DNA of 7,007 nt from Methanobacteriota archaeon. GTDB taxonomy: Archaea > Thermoplasmatota > DTKX01 > GCA-020343715. The notes under the pieces were generated by a model. The model did no database searches. It was not told where the DNA came from and saw only the letters and a list, made by a program, of their open reading frames with translations. Below, piece after piece: positions 1-5,542 of this stretch. The translations under genes were made by a program, and so were the position numbers. Position 1 is the stretch's first letter. The number at the start of each line of letters is the position of its first letter. The stretch is from NCBI GenBank assembly GCA_030594725.1, contig JAUVEQ010000157.1, positions 1 to 7,007 on the forward strand. Direction: 5' to 3'.

Positions 1-12
1 ACCCGTCCCGGT

Positions 13-726
13 TCAGATGTGGTCCTTCTGTATCTGGACGAGGGCCGCTATGCCCTCGGAGGAAAGGTCCAACAGCTCCTCCAACTGATCTCGACTGAAG
101 GCCTCGCCCTCCGCCGTCGCCTGGACCTCGATCATGTCCCCCACACCGTTCATGACCACGTTCATGTCCACGTCCGCGACGGAATCCTCCTCGTAGCACA
201 GGTCGAGGAGCGCCTCGCCGTCCACCAGTCCCACGGATACCGCTGCAACGGGTGAGAGGAGGGGGTCCTTCCGGAGCTTTCCCGAATCGCGGAGGCCCTT
301 GATAGCTCGCGCAAGGGCGATCCATCCGCCGGTGACGGATGCTGTTCGGGTGCCTCCATCGGCCTCGAGGATGTCGCAATCGACGATGACGGACCTGGCG
401 CCGAGGCGACCCATGTCGATGCCGGCCCGCAGGGACCGGCCGATGAGTCGCTGGATCTCCTGGGTGCGTCCGCCCGCGCCCCTTCGCTCCCGGTTGGTCC
501 GGGTGGAGGTGGACCTGGGAAGGAGGCTGTACTCCGCCGTCACCCATCCCTGGGGAGGGAGCCGGTTCTCCAGCCACTTGGGCACGCCCTCTGAGACGGT
601 GGCGGTGCACAGCACCTTGGTGCGACCCATGGAGAACAGGACCGACTCGGGTGCCTGGTCAATGAATCCGGTCTCAACCTTCACGTCCCTCAGGTCCCTT
701 ACGGAGCGCCCGTCAATGCGTGTCAT
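13..726 (-). CDS. rph: Bacterial-type ribonuclease PH (tRNA nucleotidyltransferase)
   Basis: RNase PH is a phosphate-dependent 3'-5' exoribonuclease that trims the 3' ends of tRNA precursors in the cytoplasm and forms hexameric rings. The 237-aa length is typical of bacterial RNase PH. Visible family motifs are RIDGR near the N terminus, GWVTAEYSLLPRST (60-73), GGRTQEIQRLIGRSLRA (85-101), the phosphate-binding region ADGGTRTAS (122-130), and LDLCYEEDSVADVDMN (174-189) with the expected catalytic or metal aspartates D181 and D187, followed by EVQATAEGEAFS (200-211). These match bacterial RNase PH rather than archaeal Rrp41, which lacks the GWVTAEYS and QEIQRLIGRSLRA signatures. The ATG overlaps the TGA of the upstream propeller gene (ATGA), and a GGAGG lies 7 nt ahead of it, so translation is probably coupled. 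No key residue seems missing. A bacterial-type enzyme in an archaeal setting suggests ancient transfer, which is inference. Confidence 0.95.
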   Translation of the reverse strand: MTRIDGRSVRDLRDVKVETGFIDQAPESVLFSMGRTKVLCTATVSEGVPKWLENRLPPQGWVTAEYSLLPRSTSTRTNRERRGAGGRTQEIQRLIGRSLRAGIDMGRLGARSVIVDCDILEADGGTRTASVTGGWIALARAIKGLRDSGKLRKDPLLSPVAAVSVGLVDGEALLDLCYEEDSVADVDMNVVMNGVGDMIEVQATAEGEAFSRDQLEELLDLSSEGIAALVQIQKDHI

Positions 727-2384
727 CTGTTCTCCTCCCAGACTTCCTGGACTTCGACCACCTCAGCCGGCGGGGGATAGGGGGTTGCGGCCTGTGGTCC
801 CTCGTCGAACCGGGGCGCCTCCACGACGGCCCCGCCCACATCGATCGGCTCCTCCGTAGGAGCTTGCTCCGGCGGGATGGTCTCGTCCCCCTCGGCGTCG
901 TCGCCCCGCTTCCTTATTATGAGGAAGAACACGACCAGCAATACAACGACCACGGCCCCGATGGCGCCTGCGATGAGGGCCATGGAGGACCCCGTCTCGT
1001 CCCCATCCGAGGATCGGGTCTCGAAGGGGTTCACGATGACGGTGATGGTGTGCTTCTTGGTCTTGGTGCCGTCGCTCACGGCGACCTCGACCAGGTATTC
1101 ACCAGCTAGGGGATACTCGTGGAGGGGACCGACCTCGGTGCTGGTGTTGCCGTCACCGAAGTCCCAGGAGAAGGTGAGCATGTTGCCCTCCGGGTCGCTG
1201 GCATCGACCTCGAAGAGGATCGAATCGTGGGCCTCCGCTTCCAACGTGAACGGACCGATCACCACCGGGGCCTGCGCGTTCAGGACCGACCGGGCATAGA
1301 GCTTGCCGTCGCGTCCTCCGATGAACACCTTGTCGTAATCGATGGAGGCCCCGGAGCGGAAGACGGTGTCCGACCGGTACCGCCATACCACCTTGCCCGT
1401 GTTCTTGTCGAGGCATCGGAGCAGTCCGTCGTATGAACCGAACACCAGGAAGTTGTCCACAATGGCCGGAGAGCCCCTCACGGTATCCCCGGCCTGTTGG
1501 AACCAGACCTTCAACCCGTTGGAGACCTCGAGGCAGTACAGGCCATCGCTACCGAAGTAGACCAGGCCAGAGTTGGTGACGGGGGTGGTGAGGATGGGGT
1601 CCAGGGCGGGCTCGGCCGCGTTGGGGAACTCCCAAATGACCTCCCCATCGTCCATGTCGAGCCCGTACAGCCGTCCTCCGTAGGTGCCCACCATGGTGGT
1701 GCTCTGGGAGATGCAGGCGGCGGTCGAGATGGAGGAGCCCAGATCGGCCCGCCATCGTTCCTTGCCCTCGGTGCGATGTATACCGTACAGCGTCCCCGAT
1801 TCGGTCCCGATCACCAGGGTCAGGCCAGCGACCGAGGCGCTTGCCGCCACCACATCGTCCAGCTTAAGGGACCAGACCAGCTCTCCGGTGTACTTATCGA
1901 GGGCATAGACGTGCTTGTCCTCGGAGCCTATGAAGATGAGATCGTCGTACAGCACCGGTGAGGCCCTCAGGGTACCCACGGCCTCGAAGGACCACTTCAC
2001 GGATTTGTTGGTGAGGGCCACCGCGAAGAGGGTGTTCCCCGATGGCACGAAGGCGGCCTGGGACTCTATCAGTGGGGTGGCGCAGACGGTCTCGCCCAGC
2101 TTGACGTCCCATAGGACCCCCCCGTCCCTCTCGTCGATCACCCGCAGGTAGCCGTCCGAGGTCCCCAGGTAGAGCTTCCCGTAGGCTGTCGCGGGAGGGC
2201 ACATGAGCTCTCCGTCCACCTGGACGGTCCACTGGTTGGCAGGACCGATGAGGGGTGTGATCTGTTCCCCCGAGTGCTCCGAGTCCGCGCCCTCCATCGG
2301 CCACTCGGCAGCTGCCGTGGGCAGTACCAATAGCATAGCTAGGATGAAGATGGCGAATGCCAAAATGCCATTTCGCTCGCTCAT
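723..2384 (-). CDS. Secreted, membrane-anchored PQQ-type beta-propeller protein with PKD domain
   Basis: The 553-aa product reads as a type I membrane protein displayed outside the cell. A signal peptide covers about residues 1-26 (hydrophobic core, cleavage near PTAAA-E). Seven to eight PQQ/BamB-like blades follow at about 52-368, with repeating signatures such as GTSDGYLRVIDERDG-VLW, GSEDKHVYALDKYTGELVW and GSYDGLLRCLDKNTGKVVW. A PKD domain (about 372-452) shows DPEG and WDFGDGN. A TM helix spans about 468-490, with RKR as the stop-transfer signal, and an acidic, Pro-rich cytoplasmic tail of about 60 residues follows. The repeats give a fold, not proof of PQQ cofactor or enzyme activity; a scaffold or binding role is more likely. 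I chose the ATG at 2384 because the signal peptide begins there; the frame stays open to a TTG at 2489, but that extension would precede the signal peptide. It is co-transcribed with rph. Confidence 0.88.
   Translation of the reverse strand: MSERNGILAFAIFILAMLLVLPTAAAEWPMEGADSEHSGEQITPLIGPANQWTVQVDGELMCPPATAYGKLYLGTSDGYLRVIDERDGGVLWDVKLGETVCATPLIESQAAFVPSGNTLFAVALTNKSVKWSFEAVGTLRASPVLYDDLIFIGSEDKHVYALDKYTGELVWSLKLDDVVAASASVAGLTLVIGTESGTLYGIHRTEGKERWRADLGSSISTAACISQSTTMVGTYGGRLYGLDMDDGEVIWEFPNAAEPALDPILTTPVTNSGLVYFGSDGLYCLEVSNGLKVWFQQAGDTVRGSPAIVDNFLVFGSYDGLLRCLDKNTGKVVWRYRSDTVFRSGASIDYDKVFIGGRDGKLYARSVLNAQAPVVIGPFTLEAEAHDSILFEVDASDPEGNMLTFSWDFGDGNTSTEVGPLHEYPLAGEYLVEVAVSDGTKTKKHTITVIVNPFETRSSDGDETGSSMALIAGAIGAVVVVLLVVFFLIIRKRGDDAEGDETIPPEQAPTEEPIDVGGAVVEAPRFDEGPQAATPYPPPAEVVEVQEVWEENR
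734..738 (-). promoter_or_regulatory. Shine-Dalgarno site for rph inside the upstream gene
   Basis: On the minus strand GGAGG lies 7 nt before the rph ATG, within the last codons of the PQQ/PKD gene. With the 4-nt ATGA overlap (723-726) it supports reinitiation or coupled translation and fixes the rph start. Confidence 0.7.
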
Positions 2385-2488
2385 CGGCCTCGTGGCCAGA
2401 ATAATGACAAGTGTTAAAGTTATTTCGGATTTGGAGGCAGTACGGCGATTGCCGTTGTCGAAACGTATTTTCGGCACGGGCCCCTTCA
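2385..2488. promoter_or_regulatory. Divergent promoter region between propeller gene and UPF0200 gene
   Basis: This 104-bp AT-richer spacer separates two divergent starts. For the minus gene, ACTTTAACAC (2420-2411) is a TATA candidate centred about 31 nt from the ATG, which would give a leader of only a few nucleotides. A GAGG three nt before that ATG is a poor ribosome site. For the plus gene, AAACGTATTTT (2461-2471) is a weak TATA candidate 20-25 nt before the ATG, consistent with a leaderless mRNA, and no Shine-Dalgarno is visible. Both TATA assignments are tentative. Confidence 0.45.
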
Positions 2489-3049
2489 ATGGCGCGGGTG
2501 AGGCGTATCAAGGTCGTCGTCTTCACGGGCATGCCGGGTTCGGGCAAGAGCGAGGCCGTCCGGCTGGCCCTGGAGCGGGGCCTCCAGGTCCTCAGGATGG
2601 GTGACGCCGTCTGGGACGAGGTCCGGAGGCAGGGCTTGCCCCTGGAGGCGGGCCAGGTCGGCCGGGTGGCCAACGAGATGCGGACCAGCCACGGTGCGGA
2701 CATCTGGGCCCGGAGGACGCTGGAGTCGGTGGACAGGGAGGCGGACGTGGTCATAATCGACGGCATCCGCAGCCGGGCCGAGCTGGATGCCTTCGAGGGG
2801 GAGCTGGGCGCGGATCTCTATCTGGTGCTCATCGATTGTCCCGATGACCTGCGAATGGAACGGGTCACATCCAGGGGCCGCGATGACGACACCATGTCCC
2901 CGGAGGCCTTCAGGGCCCGGGACGAGAGGGAGCTATCCTGGGGCCTCGGCGAGGTGTTGGCCTCCGCCGACGCGGTGATCCCGAACACGGGCACGGTCGA
3001 GCAGCTGAGGACCCGGGTAACGGAGCTCCTGGAGGGCCTGCGCGACTGA
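2489..3049 (+). CDS. UPF0200-family P-loop nucleotide kinase-like protein
   Basis: The 186-aa cytoplasmic protein belongs to the archaeal UPF0200 group, related to dephospho-CoA and adenylate kinases; I cannot assign its substrate. It shows a Walker A loop GMPGSGKS (14-21), RMGDAVWDEV (36-45) where family members carry an MGD motif, a Walker B-like strand VVIIDGIRS (87-95), the lid-like RGRDDD (129-134), and the family signature RDERELSWGLGEV (144-156). Length matches the usual 180-190 residues. The frame is open upstream to an ATG at 2411, but that 26-residue extension (rich in Cys, Arg and Trp) is not family-like, and the start at 2489 puts the P-loop at the normal distance from the N terminus. 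It has no ribosome site and is probably leaderless. It is transcribed divergently from the propeller gene and ends 104 nt before the next operon. Confidence 0.88.
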   Translation: MARVRRIKVVVFTGMPGSGKSEAVRLALERGLQVLRMGDAVWDEVRRQGLPLEAGQVGRVANEMRTSHGADIWARRTLESVDREADVVIIDGIRSRAELDAFEGELGADLYLVLIDCPDDLRMERVTSRGRDDDTMSPEAFRARDERELSWGLGEVLASADAVIPNTGTVEQLRTRVTELLEGLRD

Positions 3050-3057
3050 GGTCATGG

Positions 3058-3106
3058 ATTGGACAATGTTCGAACAGGTGATTCTCGCGTTCGAATGCTG
3101 TCCAAT
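3058..3106. promoter_or_regulatory. Long inverted repeat, probable operator
   Basis: The left arm ATTGGACAATGTTCGAA (3058-3074) pairs with the right arm TTCGAATGCTGTCCAAT (3090-3106): 17-bp arms with 14 complementary positions and a 15-nt centre. Each arm holds a TTCGAA hexamer (itself palindromic) and a TGTCCAAT octamer. The repeat ends 6 nt before a TATA box, where an archaeal repressor or activator would bind. The right arm recurs at the next promoter (5458-5474). It could alternatively form an RNA hairpin at the end of the UPF0200 transcript, but no T-run follows. Confidence 0.7.
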
Positions 3107-3110
3107 AAAG

Positions 3111-3120
3111 GGTATATATG
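3111..3120 (+). promoter_or_regulatory. TATA box of the three-gene operon
   Basis: GGTATATATG preceded by purine-rich AATAAAGG (BRE-like) is the clearest TATA box here. Transcription would begin near 3142, leaving a leader of about 12 nt that just includes the Shine-Dalgarno site. Confidence 0.75.
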
Positions 3121-3142
3121 CTCGGTGACCACAGAAAGGCAC

Positions 3143-3149
3143 AGGTGAT
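3143..3149 (+). promoter_or_regulatory. Strong ribosome binding site fixing the start at 3154
   Basis: AGGTGAT is a full match to the archaeal anti-Shine-Dalgarno and lies 4 nt before the ATG at 3154. It rules out the in-frame ATG at 3118, which lies in the TATA box. Confidence 0.8.
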
Positions 3150-3153
3150 AGGA

Positions 3154-4530
3154 ATGAACGGCCCAATGATAACCAAGATACTAACGGCAAGCGTCATCGC
3201 GGTCATGCTGCTGGCCTTTGCCTCTCCAGTGGTCGCGCAGGAGGAAGAGTTCTACTATCAGCGTGCGATCGCTGAGCAGTACACGACCGAGAAGGCCACC
3301 ATAGTCTCCGCAGCGGTCACCCCACAGGGAAGCGATTGGCTGATCTTCGTCCTTGACACCATCGGTGACGAGGAGAAGGGACTTGGCGTGGGCGTGCTCT
3401 ACGGTCACGGGACCGAGGCCGGCCAGAACGAATATGCCACCGGCTCCTTCATAGCCCCCTTCGGGATCGTCGAGTATGTCGATGATGGCGATGGAAAGTA
3501 CGACCTTGCGGGTGACGATGTCGTCTCCATGCTACCTCTCCATGCCGACCTGGACGACCACGAGGGATTCTACGAGCAGACCGGTGAGTCCGACTCGACC
3601 ATGACGTGGTACGAGAGGCCCGGCTACAAGAACATCAAGCACGGCAACATGCTGGGCCCAGCCGGCGCGGAGGCGATCACCATCGCCGCCGAGACCGAGG
3701 ATGGCGTCTTCGAGCTCATCATGCACGTGACCAACTCTGTCATCTTCAACGAGACGGTGGTGCTGTCCCCCTACGAGGTGAAGATCGATTTCATCATCGA
3801 GGACTATCCCTTCGTGGCCAACAACACCGAGATCGCCCTGCTCCAGATCATTGCGGTGGGCAACGCCAAGTGGTACAACGGCCTTCCCGAGGAGTACTCC
3901 GATGCATGGAAGTCATCCGTCGAGGAGGGCGGTTGGTCCTTCGACATCGAGGGCGGCGCTGGCTACTTCTCGTGGCTCAAGAACGCGACCGTGGACGGCG
4001 AGGACGTGGACGTCAAGGAGTCAACCCTTGCTCGGATCGGCTGGTTCAACTGGACCCCCGAGGGAAGCACGCGCATCGACCTCAAGTACGTGGCCTTCGC
4101 CTACGGGCGCGGTGACAGCATCATCCACGACCCCAAGATAGGCTTCGCCTTCACGGACGGGCTCCCGCCCGTGTTCGTGAAGCTGGTCAGGGGCAGCATC
4201 GGGCTGTTCGTGGCCTCCCTCTTGATCTTCGGGACCGTGATCTACGCGGCCAAGTGGTCCCGGAAACGCTCGGCGACCCCCAAGCGGATCGAGGGCATGC
4301 AGACGGCCCCCCCGGTCCAGCAGATGCCACCGCAACAACCTCCCCAGACACCCCCGCAGATGCCTCCCCAGACACCTCCACAGATGCCTCCCCAGGCACC
4401 TCCGGGAGCACCTCCTCAGGGAGGGGCACCACCTTCGTACCCCCCGGGAACCCCTCCCGGGGGCGCCCAGCAGGGGCAGATGGGAGCCCCGGCCGACCCC
4501 CGCTATGGTTATAGGCCTCCTGGTCAATAG
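3154..4530 (+). CDS. Type I membrane protein with unrecognised ectodomain and Pro/Gln-rich cytoplasmic tail
   Basis: I do not recognise this 458-aa protein's family. It has a signal peptide (about 1-28, cleavage near SPVVA-QE), an ectodomain of about 315 residues rich in alternating hydrophobic strands that suggest beta structure, one TM helix (about 347-366), basic stop-transfer residues (KWSRKR), and a tail of about 90 residues with PPQ/PPQMPPQTPP repeats. Four N-glycosylation sequons (N199, N223, N277, N299) all fall in the ectodomain, consistent with outside exposure. Residues 109-117 (VDDGDGKYD) look like a degenerate Asp-rich metal loop. It is the first gene of an operon with a 3-TM protein (18 nt downstream) and a tandem winged-helix protein, so a surface sensor or regulated envelope component is plausible; this is inference. 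A shared element upstream suggests common control with the gene at 5543. A C7 run (4307-4313) precedes the Pro-rich tail. Confidence 0.85.
   Translation: MNGPMITKILTASVIAVMLLAFASPVVAQEEEFYYQRAIAEQYTTEKATIVSAAVTPQGSDWLIFVLDTIGDEEKGLGVGVLYGHGTEAGQNEYATGSFIAPFGIVEYVDDGDGKYDLAGDDVVSMLPLHADLDDHEGFYEQTGESDSTMTWYERPGYKNIKHGNMLGPAGAEAITIAAETEDGVFELIMHVTNSVIFNETVVLSPYEVKIDFIIEDYPFVANNTEIALLQIIAVGNAKWYNGLPEEYSDAWKSSVEEGGWSFDIEGGAGYFSWLKNATVDGEDVDVKESTLARIGWFNWTPEGSTRIDLKYVAFAYGRGDSIIHDPKIGFAFTDGLPPVFVKLVRGSIGLFVASLLIFGTVIYAAKWSRKRSATPKRIEGMQTAPPVQQMPPQQPPQTPPQMPPQTPPQMPPQAPPGAPPQGGAPPSYPPGTPPGGAQQGQMGAPADPRYGYRPPGQ
4321..4404 (+). repeat. Short tandem repeat coding QMPPQ(T/A)PP
   Basis: A 24-bp unit beginning CAGATGCC(T/A)CC occurs at 4357-4380 and 4381-4404, preceded by a 36-bp variant at 4321-4356. 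The first two units differ at only two positions. It encodes a flexible Pro/Gln/Met-rich cytoplasmic tail whose length could vary by slippage. Confidence 0.8.
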
Positions 4531-4548
4531 ACGTCGTGAGGCGGGACC

Positions 4549-4812
4549 ATGGCGTTCCTAGACTTCGTGGCAGCAGGGATCATAATCATTTCCCTGGCCC
4601 TGCTGCCCATCTCTCTAAACTCCTACAGGAGGACAGGCAACTCGAAGATCCTCTTCACCTTTGTTGCCTTCCTGATGTTCTTCTTCGTGGGAGTGGCACT
4701 GTTCTTCTACCAATTCACTCCGGATGCAGACCCGGAGACGTACCTAAGCGCGATCGGGTTGCTGAACCTCTTCGTGCTGCTGTTGCTGTACTTCGCGACG
4801 CTGAAGCGTTGA
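4549..4812 (+). CDS. Small three-TM membrane protein
   Basis: The 87-aa protein is almost entirely hydrophobic, with three likely TM helices (about 3-22, 34-56 and 65-84). A short basic loop SYRRTGNSK separates the first two and an acidic loop FTPDADPETY the last two. The ATG follows a GAGG (4538-4541) by 7 nt. The gene lies 18 nt after the ectodomain protein and 11 nt before the winged-helix gene, so the three are almost certainly one transcript. Small three-TM proteins next to winged-helix regulators occur in other archaea and may help tether or inform the regulator, but no function can be assigned. By the positive-inside rule the SYRRTGNSK loop is probably cytoplasmic and the acidic loop outside. 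Confidence 0.82.
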   Translation: MAFLDFVAAGIIIISLALLPISLNSYRRTGNSKILFTFVAFLMFFFVGVALFFYQFTPDADPETYLSAIGLLNLFVLLLLYFATLKR

Positions 4813-4823
4813 GAGGGTCTCTC

Positions 4824-5426
4824 ATGACCGTGCCTGAACTGCTGGAACTAGAGACCAGGAGAGCCATCTATAACCTGGTCTTCACACAGCCCGGATTGCA
4901 CCTCCGGGAGATCCAGCGGCAGCTCGGGATGCATGTGAACCTCGTGGAGTACCACCTGCATCAACTCATTTCCAACGAGCTCGTCGTCAGCGTCCATCAG
5001 GACGGGTACAACCGCTTCTTCCCCGCGCAGGCGCCCGGCGCCGATAGGCAGGTGGACCGGCTCACCTCCCAGGAGAAGCGCGTCCTGGGTATGATGCGCC
5101 AGCCCATGCCCCTTCGGATCATGGTGTACCTGCTGGCAACGAACAATGCCCAGCACAAGGATGTCTGCGAGCATCTGGGATGCGCACCCTCCACCCTGAC
5201 CTACCACATGAAGAAGATGGTGAAGGGACAGATAGTGGTGCAGACGACGGCGGGCGAGGGCAAGGGTTACCACCTCTCCGACCGCCGGTCGGTGGCCCGC
5301 CTGCTCATGCTGTACAAGCCTGCACCCTTCGATCAGGTGGATGCCTTCTCCGAACTGTGGTTGGACCTCGCAACGGAGCCCGCGGAACTCGAGACCGTGG
5401 TCAATGCCAGCGGTACCCCGGATTGA
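4824..5426 (+). CDS. Tandem winged helix-turn-helix transcriptional regulator
   Basis: The 200-aa protein contains two winged HTH domains of the archaeal ArsR/MarR-like sort. The first (about 8-68) reads LETRRAIYNLVFTQPGLHLREIQRQLG, then a recognition helix VNLVEYHLHQLISNELV and a wing ending NRFFPA. The second (about 82-155) reads LTSQEKRVLGMMR... then CEHLGCAPSTLTYHMKKMVKGQIV and wing GEGKGYHLS. A C-terminal segment (about 156-200) follows, with no TM helix, so it acts in the cytoplasm. I chose the ATG at 4824 because AGGG (4814-4817) lies 6 nt upstream and the HTH begins right after it. The frame is open back to 4536, but those 96 residues are an out-of-frame reading of the membrane gene. 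The operon position makes it the prime candidate for binding the TTCGAA/TGTCYAAT elements. The protein family is well supported; the target is inferred. Confidence 0.9.
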   Translation: MTVPELLELETRRAIYNLVFTQPGLHLREIQRQLGMHVNLVEYHLHQLISNELVVSVHQDGYNRFFPAQAPGADRQVDRLTSQEKRVLGMMRQPMPLRIMVYLLATNNAQHKDVCEHLGCAPSTLTYHMKKMVKGQIVVQTTAGEGKGYHLSDRRSVARLLMLYKPAPFDQVDAFSELWLDLATEPAELETVVNASGTPD

Positions 5427-5429
5427 GCC

Positions 5430-5440
5430 TTTTTATTTTT
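5430..5440 (+). terminator. Oligo-T terminator after the regulator gene
   Basis: TTTTTATTTTT starts four nt after the TGA of the winged-helix gene. Such T-runs on the non-template strand are the usual intrinsic terminators of archaeal RNA polymerase. It separates the operon from the repeat-protein gene. Confidence 0.7.
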
Positions 5441-5447
5441 CGAGGGC

Positions 5448-5474
5448 TGACCAAATTTTCGAACGGTGTCTAAT
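5448..5474 (+). promoter_or_regulatory. Probable operator shared with the upstream operon
   Basis: TTCGAACGGTGTCTAAT (5458-5474) matches TTCGAATGCTGTCCAAT (3090-3106) at 14 of 17 positions, and both end 5-7 nt before the TATA box. A looser copy of the half-site, TGACCAAA, lies at 5448-5455 in direct orientation. Unlike the first promoter there is no full inverted partner. Confidence 0.6.
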
Positions 5475-5478
5475 TTCG

Positions 5479-5486
5479 TATATAAG
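5479..5486 (+). promoter_or_regulatory. TATA box of the repeat-protein gene
   Basis: TATATAAG is a near-consensus archaeal TATA box. Transcription should begin at about 5507-5511, giving a leader of about 32-36 nt. Confidence 0.75.
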
Positions 5487-5504
5487 GCCCGGGCACCCAA
5501 AGAG

Positions 5505-5535
5505 ACCTCATCGGGGCGCAATGCCCCACTGAGGT
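5505..5535 (+). promoter_or_regulatory. Leader hairpin that can pair the ribosome binding site
   Basis: ACCTCA (5505-5510) can pair with TGAGGT (5530-5535), and inside it GGGGC (5513-5517) with GCCCC (5523-5527), leaving a 2x2 internal loop and a GCAAT loop. The outer 3' arm covers most of the Shine-Dalgarno GAGGTGA. Whether the whole 5' arm is transcribed depends on the exact start site. As DNA it is also a palindrome near +1. Confidence 0.5.
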
Positions 5536-5537
5536 GA
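5531..5537 (+). promoter_or_regulatory. Strong ribosome binding site of the repeat-protein gene
   Basis: GAGGTGA lies 5 nt before the ATG at 5543 and, with the signal peptide that follows, decides the start. Confidence 0.85.
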
Positions 5538-5542
5538 AGAAA

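Noticed and set aside
2456..2463. TGTCGAAA before the weak TATA of the UPF0200 gene as a third copy of the shared element
   Set aside because: There is no TTCGAA at the matching position, the last base differs, and the spacing is shorter; this is likely chance.
2411..2488. 26-residue extension of the UPF0200 protein
   Set aside because: It lies in the divergent promoter, overlaps both TATA candidates, and would place the P-loop unusually far from the N terminus.
2385..2489. TTG-initiated extension of the propeller protein
   Set aside because: It would put 35 polar residues ahead of a normal signal peptide and run across the promoter spacer.
3078..3106. tRNA-like T-loop (GTTCGAAT)
   Set aside because: The flanking bases do not form a T-stem and no D-arm, anticodon arm or acceptor stem is present; the sequence is explained by the inverted repeat.
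3118..3153. Upstream ATG for the ectodomain protein
   Set aside because: It is within the TATA box and upstream of the expected transcript start; the AGGTGAT site fits the ATG at 3154.
4021..4527. 168-codon minus-strand open frame
   Set aside because: Shadow of the GC-rich, Pro-rich coding region on the plus strand; no ribosome site or domain visible.
4536..4823. 96-codon N-terminal extension of the winged-helix regulator
   Set aside because: It overlaps the three-TM gene in another frame, is Arg/Pro-rich junk-like, and the ATG at 4824 has a good ribosome site.
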